This document shows, piece after piece, positions 1 to 5,047 of a DNA stretch of 6,792 bases. Under the pieces are notes generated by a model, which saw nothing but the letters and a program-made list of their open reading frames with translations, did no database searches and was not told the origin of the DNA. The stretch is taken from assembly GCA_047518005.1 (NCBI GenBank), contig JAKZRT010000142.1, positions 1 to 6,792 on the forward strand, given 5' to 3'. Source of the stretch: JAKZRT01 sp047518005 (GTDB lineage Bacteria > Pseudomonadota > Alphaproteobacteria > Rhodobacterales > Rhodobacteraceae). A program made the position numbers and the translations under genes. Every line of letters begins with the position of its first letter. Position 1 is the first letter of the stretch.

Positions 1-55
1 AAACCTCCTCGAACTTCATCAATCTCAGTCCCTGTACCTGCTCCGTCCGACGCAT
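1..55 (-). CDS. Transposase, N-terminal fragment (runs off left edge)
   Basis: Reading leftwards from an ATG at 55-53 gives 18 codons, starting MRRTEQVQGLRLMKFEEV, before the window ends. This resembles from memory the N-terminus of transposases labelled ISNCY family, which continue into a helix-turn-helix domain (EEAA.LLGVS.RTFRRW type). The start is supported by a strong ribosome binding site, GGAGG, just upstream on the minus strand. An ATG a few bases further upstream is in another frame. Only the family is guessed; the catalytic part is outside the window, so completeness cannot be judged. Confidence 0.55.
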   Translation of the reverse strand, partial: MRRTEQVQGLRLMKFEEV

Positions 56-80
56 CGCCTCCCTCCATGGCTTGGAGGCG
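56..80 (-). promoter_or_regulatory. Hairpin covering the transposase ribosome binding site
   Basis: CGCCTCC (56-62) and GGAGGCG (74-80) are perfect 7-base inverted repeats separated by 11 bases and lying directly against the transposase ATG. In the transposase mRNA the stem holds the Shine-Dalgarno bases. Structures that hide the ribosome binding site are known in IS10 and IS50, where they limit translation from read-through transcripts; the same role here is inference. Confidence 0.45.
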
Positions 81-85
81 TTCTA

Positions 86-124
86 AAACCGGACAGATCA
101 TCTGGTACATAAACCGGACATATC
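86..124. repeat. Two direct repeats at the IS end
   Basis: AAACCGGACA followed by one variable base and ATC occurs at 86-99 and again at 111-124, a 25-base period. Repeated short motifs near a terminus are typical transposase-binding sites, and that is the likely role. They also mark this stretch as part of the element and not host DNA. Confidence 0.5.
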
Positions 125-154
125 GCGTGTTACCGACAGTCGTTAGCACAGATC

Positions 155-183
155 TTGACTTCCGACGCTCGACTGATGACGGT
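155..183 (+). promoter_or_regulatory. Possible promoter of the riboswitch-ribH2 transcript
   Basis: TTGACT at 155-160 is a good -35 hexamer located just before the FMN aptamer. No convincing -10 follows: at 17 bases spacing the hexamer is GACGGT, and TGATGA lies too close. Transcription must begin before about 188 for the aptamer to be complete, so a promoter is expected here or inside the IS end. Confidence 0.3.
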
Positions 184-189
184 GGTGCC

Positions 190-329
190 ATTCTCAGGGC
201 GGGGTGAAATTCCCCTCCGGCGGTATGCGGCGGCCCGACCCCGCAAGCCCGCGAGCGCCCGGAAATTCCGGGGTCAGCAGATCTGGTGCGAGGCCAGAGC
301 CGACGGTGAAAGTCCGGATGGAAGAGAAT
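190..329 (+). promoter_or_regulatory. FMN riboswitch aptamer (RFN element)
   Basis: All the conserved RFN blocks are present and in order. The closing stem pairs ATTCTC (190-195) with GAGAAT (324-329). The 5' block TTCTCAGGGCGGGGTGAAAT starts at 191, an AGCCCGCGAGCG block lies near 246-257, GGTCAGCAGATCTGGTG near 271-287, and the 3' block GACGGTGAAAGTCCGGATGG near 302-321. The aptamer binds flavin mononucleotide and, in proteobacteria, usually switches translation of riboflavin genes off when FMN is abundant. It sits directly before a lumazine synthase gene, an arrangement known for ribH2 in Brucella and its relatives. A variable arm between about 209 and 246 is GC-rich. Confidence 0.95.
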
Positions 330-331
330 GT

Positions 332-410
332 GGCGCGCCGCCCCCTTGCGGGGAAGTGCGCCCGTTATCGCCTTGGGTGACATGTGTCGCTTTTACGAAA
401 GGAGATAACG
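332..410 (+). promoter_or_regulatory. FMN riboswitch expression platform with Shine-Dalgarno sequester
   Basis: Two structures follow the aptamer. First is a GC-rich hairpin: GGCGC 332-336 pairs with GCGCC 358-362, and CCCC 342-345 with GGGG 350-353 around TTGC. Immediately after it, CGTTATC (363-369) pairs with GATAACG (404-410), and CCTT (371-374) with AAGG (399-402), which buries the AAGGAG ribosome binding site of ribH2 (399-404). There is no run of T after the first hairpin, so control of translation looks more likely than transcription termination. The alternative pairing that would free the site without FMN was not identified. Confidence 0.65.
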
Positions 411-845
411 ATGACACACACCCGATATGCTTTTGTCAAAGCCGGCTGGCACGCCGAGATAGTCGATCAAGCCCTCGACGGATTTCTGGGGGTCATTCCC
501 GATCGGCACGTTGACGTCTTCGATGTGCCCGGCGCGTTTGAATTGCCCCTGTTGGCGCGCGATCTGGCGCGGTCGGGGCGGTACGGCGCTGTGGTTGCGG
601 CGGCGTTGATCGTGGATGGCGGAATTTACCGCCACGATTTTGTGGCGCAGGCGGTGGTCGACGGGCTGATGCAGGCGGGTCTGGAGACCGGCGTGCCGGT
701 TCTGTCGGTGGCGTTGACCCCGCATCACTACCAGGACACCGATCACCACATGCGGGTTTTCAAGGCGCATTTTGTGGAAAAGGGGCGCGAGGCGGCTGAG
801 GCCGCTTTGAAGATCAGCGTGGCGCGGGCGCGGATGGCGGCCTGA
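411..845 (+). CDS. ribH2: 6,7-dimethyl-8-ribityllumazine synthase, type II
   Basis: This cytosolic enzyme joins 5-amino-6-ribitylamino-uracil to 3,4-dihydroxy-2-butanone 4-phosphate, the penultimate step of riboflavin synthesis. The 144-residue protein has the substrate-site Trp13 in AGWHAEIVD, the FDVPGAFELPL block (37-47), and VDGGIYRHDFVA (68-79) with the conserved catalytic-region His75. LTPHHY at 102-107 is characteristic of the RibH2 type, which forms decamers in Brucella and Mesorhizobium, in contrast to the 60-subunit RibH1 type. The start is ATG 411, preceded by AAGGAG six bases upstream. An ATG at 384 is in frame but has no binding site and would place the real Shine-Dalgarno inside the gene. 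It is the only riboflavin gene in the window, suggesting a stand-alone riboswitch-controlled paralogue; whether a ribH1 exists elsewhere is unknown. Confidence 0.93.
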   Translation: MTHTRYAFVKAGWHAEIVDQALDGFLGVIPDRHVDVFDVPGAFELPLLARDLARSGRYGAVVAAALIVDGGIYRHDFVAQAVVDGLMQAGLETGVPVLSVALTPHHYQDTDHHMRVFKAHFVEKGREAAEAALKISVARARMAA

Positions 846-863
846 GGCAGGACCTATCAGGCC
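839..863. terminator. Hairpin at the convergent ends of ribH2 and GST
   Basis: GGCCTGA (839-845) and TCAGGCC (857-863) are perfect inverted repeats around an 11-base loop. The stop codon of ribH2 (843-845) and that of the oppositely oriented GST gene (857-859) both lie in the stem. The position suggests a two-way terminator or 3'-end protecting structure. Neither side has a T run, so classical intrinsic termination is not assured. Confidence 0.45.
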
Positions 864-1495
864 GGGAAACGCGTGGCCTTGTCCCCGTCCTGCCACTTTG
901 GGTATCTGGCCATGATTGCCGCGAAGCGGTCCGAAGCTTTGAAGGCGGTGACCCAAGCGATCAGATCAGGCCAGGGTTGCGCACCAAACCAGTCCAGATC
1001 GACGTGGGCGAATTGTCGGACGAATGGCGCGATGGCCATGTCGGCAAGCGCCGGGCGGCTGCCGAAAAGCCAGCCTTTGCCGTGCAGCGTTGCGTCGAGC
1101 CGGCGCAGGAACCCAGCGGCGGTCTCCCGTTCGGCCAAAGGGTCAAGATCAGCGTGGCGGGACGCGTACTTGTAGTGATCGAGGGCAGATTTGAAGGGGC
1201 CATCGGCCTGCGCGATCAGCTCGCGGCCTGATGGCGGCATATCGAGCCAGCGCTCTGGGTCGTGCGCCTCGAGCGCCCAGATCATGATATCGAGGCTTTC
1301 GTCGATCACCAAAGTGCCGGTTTTCAGGCACGGCACAGTGGCCGAAGGCGAGGTGTCCAGAAATTCCGGCGGCTTGTCGCGCAGCACAACCTCGCGCAGA
1401 TCGCAGGTCACGCCGGCGCTGGCGATAGCCAGCCGTGCGCGCATGGCGTAGGGGCAGCGCCGGAAGCTGTAAAGGATCGGGCGCGTGTCAGGCAA
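857..1495 (-). CDS. Glutathione S-transferase family protein
   Basis: The 212-residue product has the two-domain GST layout. The N-terminal thioredoxin-like domain carries a CPYA motif (14-17) at the catalytic helix, the cis-proline motif TVPCL (53-57) and the glutathione-contacting DES (65-67). The helical C-terminal domain has the ALADMAIAP folding motif (149-157). A Cys in the CPYA position suggests an omega- or glutaredoxin-like class that works by thiol transfer more than by classical conjugation; the substrate cannot be told. The start is TTG 1495, the only usable start: an in-frame stop lies shortly upstream (1511-1513) and no ATG precedes the CPYA motif. It overlaps the end of mtaB by 8 bases, so it is probably translated by coupling as the last gene of the dapF-mtaB operon. 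No metabolic link to its operon partners is evident. Confidence 0.85.
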   Translation of the reverse strand: MPDTRPILYSFRRCPYAMRARLAIASAGVTCDLREVVLRDKPPEFLDTSPSATVPCLKTGTLVIDESLDIMIWALEAHDPERWLDMPPSGRELIAQADGPFKSALDHYKYASRHADLDPLAERETAAGFLRRLDATLHGKGWLFGSRPALADMAIAPFVRQFAHVDLDWFGAQPWPDLIAWVTAFKASDRFAAIMARYPKWQDGDKATRFPA

Positions 1496-2738
1496 CCAGC
1501 CGACCTGCGTTCACACCGCTGATGCGCGCCGGAACGATCTGGCCCACGGGTTGATCGGTGCCAAAGGTCACTTGGGCAAAATGCTCGGTCCGACCCAGGC
1601 GCGGGCTTTCCATCAGGACAGTGCGGGTCTGGCCGACCTGATCAGCGAGGTGCCGGGCAACCGCCGCGTCTCCGGCCACGCGCAGGCGCGCGGCGCGGTC
1701 GCGGATCGCAGGACCATCGACCTGCGGCATACGCGCCGCCGGGGTGCCGGGGCGCGGCGAATAGGGAAAGACGTGCAGCCAGGTCAGGCCGCAGTCGTCC
1801 ACCAATTGCAGGGAATATTCGAACATCGCTTCGGATTCGGTTGGAAATCCTGCGATGATGTCAGCCCCAAATGTGATGTCGGGCCGCAGGCACCGCGCGC
1901 GGTCGCAGAACGCGATGGCATCGGCGCGAAGGTGGCGGCGCTTCATGCGTTTCAGGATCATGTCATTGCCGGCCTGCAGGCTGAGGTGCAGGTGCGGCAT
2001 CAGCCGCTGTTCCTCGGCCAGTGCTGCCATCAGGGCATCATCGGCCTCGATCGAGTCGATCGACGAAATGCGCAGGCGCGCCAGGTCGGGGACCAATTTC
2101 AGGATACGCCGCACCAGATCACCCAATCGCGGCGCGCCGGGCAGGTCACCCCCCCAGGATGTCATGTCAACGCCGGTCAGCACCACCTCATTAAAGCCGA
2201 CATCGACCAGACGCCGGATCTGATCGACCACAACACCCGCAGGGACCGAGCGTGAATTGCCGCGACCGTAAGGGATGATGCAAAAGGTACAGCGGTGGTC
2301 ACAGCCGTTTTGCACCTGAACGTAGGCGCGGCTTCGGGTGCCGAACCCGTCGATCAAGTGGCCGGCGGTTTCGGTGACCGACATGATGTCGTTGACCTGC
2401 ACGGGCTCGGTCGCGCCGGTGGCAAGGGCTGACCAGGTGGCGGGGCGCATTTTCTCGGCATTACCGATGACGGTGGTAACCTCGTCCATCTCGGCAAAGC
2501 TTTGCGGGTCGATCTGGGCTGCGCACCCGGTTACCAAGATGCGCGCGTTCGGGTTCTCGCGGCGCTGGCGTCGTATGTCCTGACGCGCTTTGCGAACCGC
2601 TTGCGCTGTTACGGAACAGGTGTTGATGATCACGGTATCCGACAAGCCGGCGGCGGCGGCAAGTTCGCCCATGGCCGCCGATTCATAGGAATTCAGACGA
2701 CAACCGTGGTTGGAAATAATCGGCGCGCGGCGGTCCAT
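1488..2738 (-). CDS. mtaB: tRNA t6A37 methylthiotransferase MtaB
   Basis: This radical-SAM iron-sulfur enzyme converts N6-threonylcarbamoyladenosine at position 37 of ANN-decoding tRNAs, chiefly tRNA-Lys(UUU), to its 2-methylthio form. The 416 residues show the three-part family plan. The N-terminal UPF0004 domain has cluster cysteines C13, C41 and C72. The radical-SAM core has CDHRCTFC (C146, C150, C153) followed by IPYGRG. The C-terminal end, about residue 355 on, fits a TRAM RNA-binding domain. The IPYGRGNSRS context and length separate it from MiaB and RimO, though this rests on motif memory. Its ATG overlaps the dapF stop as TGATG (2740-2736), and it has only a weak binding site, so coupled translation is likely. 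The tRNA-Lys(TTT) gene, its expected substrate, lies just beyond dapF. Confidence 0.9.
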   Translation of the reverse strand: MDRRAPIISNHGCRLNSYESAAMGELAAAAGLSDTVIINTCSVTAQAVRKARQDIRRQRRENPNARILVTGCAAQIDPQSFAEMDEVTTVIGNAEKMRPATWSALATGATEPVQVNDIMSVTETAGHLIDGFGTRSRAYVQVQNGCDHRCTFCIIPYGRGNSRSVPAGVVVDQIRRLVDVGFNEVVLTGVDMTSWGGDLPGAPRLGDLVRRILKLVPDLARLRISSIDSIEADDALMAALAEEQRLMPHLHLSLQAGNDMILKRMKRRHLRADAIAFCDRARCLRPDITFGADIIAGFPTESEAMFEYSLQLVDDCGLTWLHVFPYSPRPGTPAARMPQVDGPAIRDRAARLRVAGDAAVARHLADQVGQTRTVLMESPRLGRTEHFAQVTFGTDQPVGQIVPARISGVNAGRLVA

Positions 2739-3601
2739 CAGACAAGGTCCGCCAGAAATTCTGGCGTCAGGACGCCGTCAAAGACAAAAGCCGTGGGACC
2801 GGACATCCAGATGCCGTCTTCGGTCAGCTCGATCTCGAGCCAGCCGCCGTCCGCCTCGATGCGGACCCGCGCGTCGGTCAAGCCGCGGCGGTGCGCAACC
2901 ACGGCGGTCGCGCAAGCGCCGGAACCGCAGGCCAGTGTGACGCCGGTCCCGCGTTCCCAGACCCGCATGCGGATGTCGTTGCGGGCGTGGACCTGGGCAA
3001 ACTCGACGTTGGTGGCCTGGGGGAAAAGCGGATGGTGTTCGATTGCCGATCCGCGCGCGGCGACATCGACGCTTTCAGCGTTTTCGACAAAGAAAACGCA
3101 ATGGGGGTTGCCCATGCCAACCGCGGCCGGGTCACCGTCGATGGGCAGATGATCTGTATCCACGGCCTCGGCAAGCGGGATTTCAGCCCAACCAAGCTGG
3201 GCCGCGCCCATGTTGACACGCACCTCGTCGCCCGCCCGCTCGGCGCGCAGCAGCCCGCGTTCGGTTTTCAGCGTCATGGCGCTGTTGCCTGCCAGCAGAT
3301 GTTCGGCCACGCACCGGGTGGCGTTGCCGCAGGCCCCGGCGGTCGAGCCGTCGGCGTTCCAGAACCGCAGCGTGGCATCGGCCCCATCCTGCGGCCCCAT
3401 TATTTCGGCCAACTGGTCAAACCCCACACCCCGATGCCGGTCGCCAAGCGCCCGCGCCAGAGCCGGGCTGACCGCCGCGCCCGTGCCCCGGGTATCGATC
3501 ACCACAAAGTCATTGCCCGCCCCGTGCATTTTCATGAACGGCAGGCCGGATATATTGGGCGCATCAGCCATGGCGGGCGATATAGCCCCGGCGCCCTGCA
3601 T
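2738..3601 (-). CDS. dapF: Diaminopimelate epimerase
   Basis: DapF converts L,L- to meso-diaminopimelate in the cytosol, the last epimerisation before lysine and a building block of peptidoglycan. It uses two cysteines and no cofactor. Both are present: C91 in GACGNATRC and C225 in ACGSGAC. Other family motifs are MKMHGAGNDFVVID (23-36), FWNADGS (80-86), GMGNPHCVFF (162-171) and ERGTG (216-220). The 287 residues include an N-terminal extension of about 20 over the usual start. ATG 3601 is chosen because AAGGAAG (3616-3610) lies about eight bases upstream; the ATG at codon 11 (3571) has only weak G-rich sequence before it and remains possible. It is first in an overlapping operon with mtaB and GST, and divergent from tRNA-Lys. 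Confidence 0.95.
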   Translation of the reverse strand: MQGAGAISPAMADAPNISGLPFMKMHGAGNDFVVIDTRGTGAAVSPALARALGDRHRGVGFDQLAEIMGPQDGADATLRFWNADGSTAGACGNATRCVAEHLLAGNSAMTLKTERGLLRAERAGDEVRVNMGAAQLGWAEIPLAEAVDTDHLPIDGDPAAVGMGNPHCVFFVENAESVDVAARGSAIEHHPLFPQATNVEFAQVHARNDIRMRVWERGTGVTLACGSGACATAVVAHRRGLTDARVRIEADGGWLEIELTEDGIWMSGPTAFVFDGVLTPEFLADLV

Positions 3602-3636
3602 TTGCGAGTCTTCCTTGGCAGTTCCGCGAATTCCGC

Positions 3637-3665
3637 TTGACCCGGATGGGCGGGTTTTCTAAACG
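3637..3665 (+). promoter_or_regulatory. Promoter of tRNA-Lys
   Basis: TTGACC at 3637-3642 is a near-consensus -35. Seventeen bases later, 3660-3665 reads TAAACG, a modest -10. Start of transcription would fall near 3672, a few bases before the mature tRNA, as is usual for a stand-alone tRNA gene. The dapF leader (3602 onward, reading left) shares this 76-base space. Confidence 0.5.
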
Positions 3666-3677
3666 AGCGCCTTGAGT

Positions 3678-3753
3678 GGGCCCGTAGCTCAGTTGGTAGA
3701 GCAACTGACTTTTAATCAGTGGGTCACAGGTTCGATCCCTGTCGGGCTCACCA
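3678..3753 (+). tRNA. tRNA-Lys (anticodon TTT)
   Basis: A complete 76-base cloverleaf with encoded CCA. The acceptor stem pairs GGGCCCG (3678-3684) with CGGGCTC, with one G-U pair. The D-arm has TAGCTCAGTTGGTAGAGC. The anticodon stem ACTGA/TCAGT (3704-3708, 3716-3720) closes the loop CTTTTAA with anticodon TTT at 3711-3713. The T-arm has GGTTCGATCC, and CCA is at 3751-3753. It reads AAA and AAG. Position 37 is A3714, the base modified to t6A and then by MtaB to ms2t6A; mtaB is encoded in the operon that begins 76 bases away on the other strand. tRNA 3' ends are common integration sites, and an AT-richer region follows. Confidence 0.97.
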
Positions 3754-3786
3754 CTGCGAAATCAAGCACTTAGCGGATTGTCGGGG

Positions 3787-3813
3787 CCTGCCTTCTTGCG
3801 AGGGCGGGTTCTT
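3787..3813 (+). terminator. Possible terminator after tRNA-Lys
   Basis: CCTGCCTT (3787-3794) pairs with AGGGCGGG (3801-3808), with two G-U pairs, around a six-base loop, and TTCTT follows. It lies 34 bases beyond the CCA end. The T tract is short and interrupted, so this is a weak intrinsic terminator at best. Confidence 0.35.
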
Positions 3814-3944
3814 GAGCGGGTCCGCAGTGCAGCTATATCCTTGCGAAACAAACACTTACTGGTCTCCACGCTGCGCGCACTTTGCTGTGCTTGCACCGGC
3901 TTGGACCGGGCTTGATCAGCTTGCATAACCTGCTGTTTTGTATT

Positions 3945-3962
3945 CGCTTTTCTGGAAAAGCG
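3945..3962. repeat. Short perfect palindrome
   Basis: CGCTTTTC and GAAAAGCG are exact inverted repeats with only TG between them. The tiny centre makes a protein-binding dyad more likely than an RNA hairpin. No adjacent gene starts here, so no role can be assigned. Confidence 0.4.
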
Positions 3963-4064
3963 TTGTACCGAGTTAGCCTGAGTTGGAAGCCACTTGCACC
4001 CGATTTGCTACAGGTTTCGGATAGGAGCTACCGAATGCAACCGGACGCCACGATACTTCATGCT

Positions 4065-4099
4065 CAACACTCCATCTTTCTCTAAAGATTAAAGTGTTG
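4065..4099. repeat. Two-tier hairpin
   Basis: CAACACT (4065-4071) pairs with AGTGTTG (4093-4099). Nested inside, ATCTTT (4074-4079) pairs with AAAGAT (4084-4089) around CTCT, leaving a small internal loop of two and three bases. All 13 pairs are Watson-Crick. Neither strand has a T run after it, so it is not a clear terminator. It could end a transcript, form part of a small RNA, or be the end of a lost element. Confidence 0.45.
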
Positions 4100-4138
4100 C
4101 GTCGATCGGTTGAGCCCACCGCCCAAACCTACGCGATA

Positions 4139-4154
4139 GAGATACCAGTATCTC
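4139..4154. repeat. Short perfect palindrome
   Basis: GAGATAC and GTATCTC are exact inverted repeats around CA, a 16-base dyad. It lies in the gene-poor stretch, 40 bases beyond the two-tier hairpin. Function unknown. Confidence 0.35.
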
Positions 4155-4438
4155 GCAGCCACAGTATTCTAACGAAAACAAAATAACGGCGCAAACCTGA
4201 TCTTTCATCAAAGCGCTAAATGCAGAGGTGCAGATTTCGCATTGCTGCCGTTCGTGGAAAGCGCAGAAGTCCTCATTTAGCCACTTCGGCAGCTCGGGTC
4301 GGGGAGCTGGCATAAATTCCGGGACAGCGCCTTGCGGTTGCCCTCTTGTGGCTCCGAGCACTTCACCATCGACACTAGCGATGTTTGAAAACATCAATGC
4401 CAGATTCGCCGCAAATACGCCAAGTCCTCTGTTTTTCT

Positions 4439-4945
4439 TCAAGAAATCTTGATGCCAGCGGATTTTTTGATCTTTGCCAGACGTTCCATGCTCTCGGGCG
4501 ACCAAGTCTCGTTGAACTCATAAAACGCGTCAACCCTCCGGTCTTCTTTTGGCAGAATGACCCATGGCTGTTTTGAACATATGTAAATATGCACGTCCGG
4601 CGGCATTTGGTCCGGGTCATCAAGCGTGCCGACGCGAATGAACCTAATACGTTTCCGCAGGCCGCCCATGTTGTAGTTGCTCCAAACCGCGACTTTGCAT
4701 TTAGAGCATCGGGTAATGTCTTGGCCGGTGCCACTGGGCGTCGGAACCGTAACGTTCTCGACTTCACCCGAAACCAGCGCCACCCGATCAGCCTCAAACA
4801 GGGCGTTCAGAGCAAAGGCAGAACCGGAGTTTTTCTGACAGCCGCGGCAGTGGCAGCCATGTACGATCATGGGTTCCGAGGTCACCCGATACCGCACATG
4901 GCCGCATGTGCAGCCACCATCTCTTGTTTGGGAATTGTTGCTCAT
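4439..4945 (-). CDS. GFA-family zinc-binding protein
   Basis: The protein belongs to the GFA/CENP-V family, named after the glutathione-dependent formaldehyde-activating enzyme (Gfa) of Paracoccus. All seven family zinc-ligand cysteines are visible: C12 and C14 (CTC), C31, C33 and C36 (CHCRGC), and C80 and C83 (CSKC). After these comes the usual beta-rich fold and a YICSKQPW motif near 121-128. Most members have no proven reaction, and an effect on formaldehyde-glutathione adducts should not be assumed. The start at ATG 4945 gives 168 residues and has AGAGGA four bases upstream. A GTG at 4963 would add six residues but lacks a binding site. It is followed by the gene-poor region and preceded by a truncated haemoglobin gene on the same strand, 102 bases away. 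Base composition is less GC-rich than dapF or mtaB, which may reflect transfer. Confidence 0.87.
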   Translation of the reverse strand: MSNNSQTRDGGCTCGHVRYRVTSEPMIVHGCHCRGCQKNSGSAFALNALFEADRVALVSGEVENVTVPTPSGTGQDITRCSKCKVAVWSNYNMGGLRKRIRFIRVGTLDDPDQMPPDVHIYICSKQPWVILPKEDRRVDAFYEFNETWSPESMERLAKIKKSAGIKIS

Positions 4946-5047
4946 CGCGTCCTCTACATTCACTTGGTTTTCGCTGAAAGACGGTGTGGGGTGGTTGCAG
5001 GCCCTTTGAAAGGAACCTGGCGGGGTTTGGTGACTACGGACTTGGGC

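Larger units (their letters stand above)
1..138 (-). mobile_element. Insertion sequence, one end only (ISNCY-like, tentative)
   Basis: The left edge holds the 5' end of a transposase gene on the minus strand, followed towards the right by about 80 noncoding bases rich in repeats, as expected for an IS terminus. The family call rests on my recognition of the transposase N-terminus and is tentative. The outer boundary is not certain: 138 is chosen because the inward-reading strand there begins TGTCGG, a common IS end form, but no second copy of the terminal repeat or target duplication is in the window to prove it. Confidence 0.5.
3754..4438. other. Long stretch without a credible gene
   Basis: About 685 bases between tRNA-Lys and the stop of the GFA gene hold no convincing coding region on either strand. 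Composition is visibly less GC-rich than dapF or mtaB. The longest open frames here lack a good start, a ribosome binding site and any family motif. I do see a possible tRNA terminator near 3787 and three inverted repeats (3945-3962, 4065-4099, 4139-4154), listed separately. The stretch could be decayed foreign DNA next to a tRNA, or carry a small RNA; nothing proves either. Confidence 0.5.

Noticed and set aside
384..410. Earlier ATG for ribH2 at 384
   Set aside because: No ribosome binding site before it, and AAGGAG at 399-404 fits the ATG at 411.
155..514. Open frame of 119 codons on the plus strand
   Set aside because: It runs through the FMN aptamer and into ribH2 in another frame; the RNA structure explains the sequence.
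1485..2255. Long plus-strand frame of 256 codons
   Set aside because: Antisense shadow of mtaB, whose cysteine motifs and domain order are clear; GC-rich coding DNA often gives such frames.
2891..3640. Long plus-strand frame of 249 codons
   Set aside because: Antisense shadow of dapF, which has both catalytic cysteine motifs.
3882..4085. Plus-strand frame of 67 codons
   Set aside because: No ribosome binding site, no family similarity, and it spans inverted repeats.
4089..4505. Minus-strand frame of 138 codons after the GFA gene
   Set aside because: Starts only at TTG inside the GFA gene or at an ATG (4394) without a binding site; no recognised motif. It could be a remnant, but coding is not supported.
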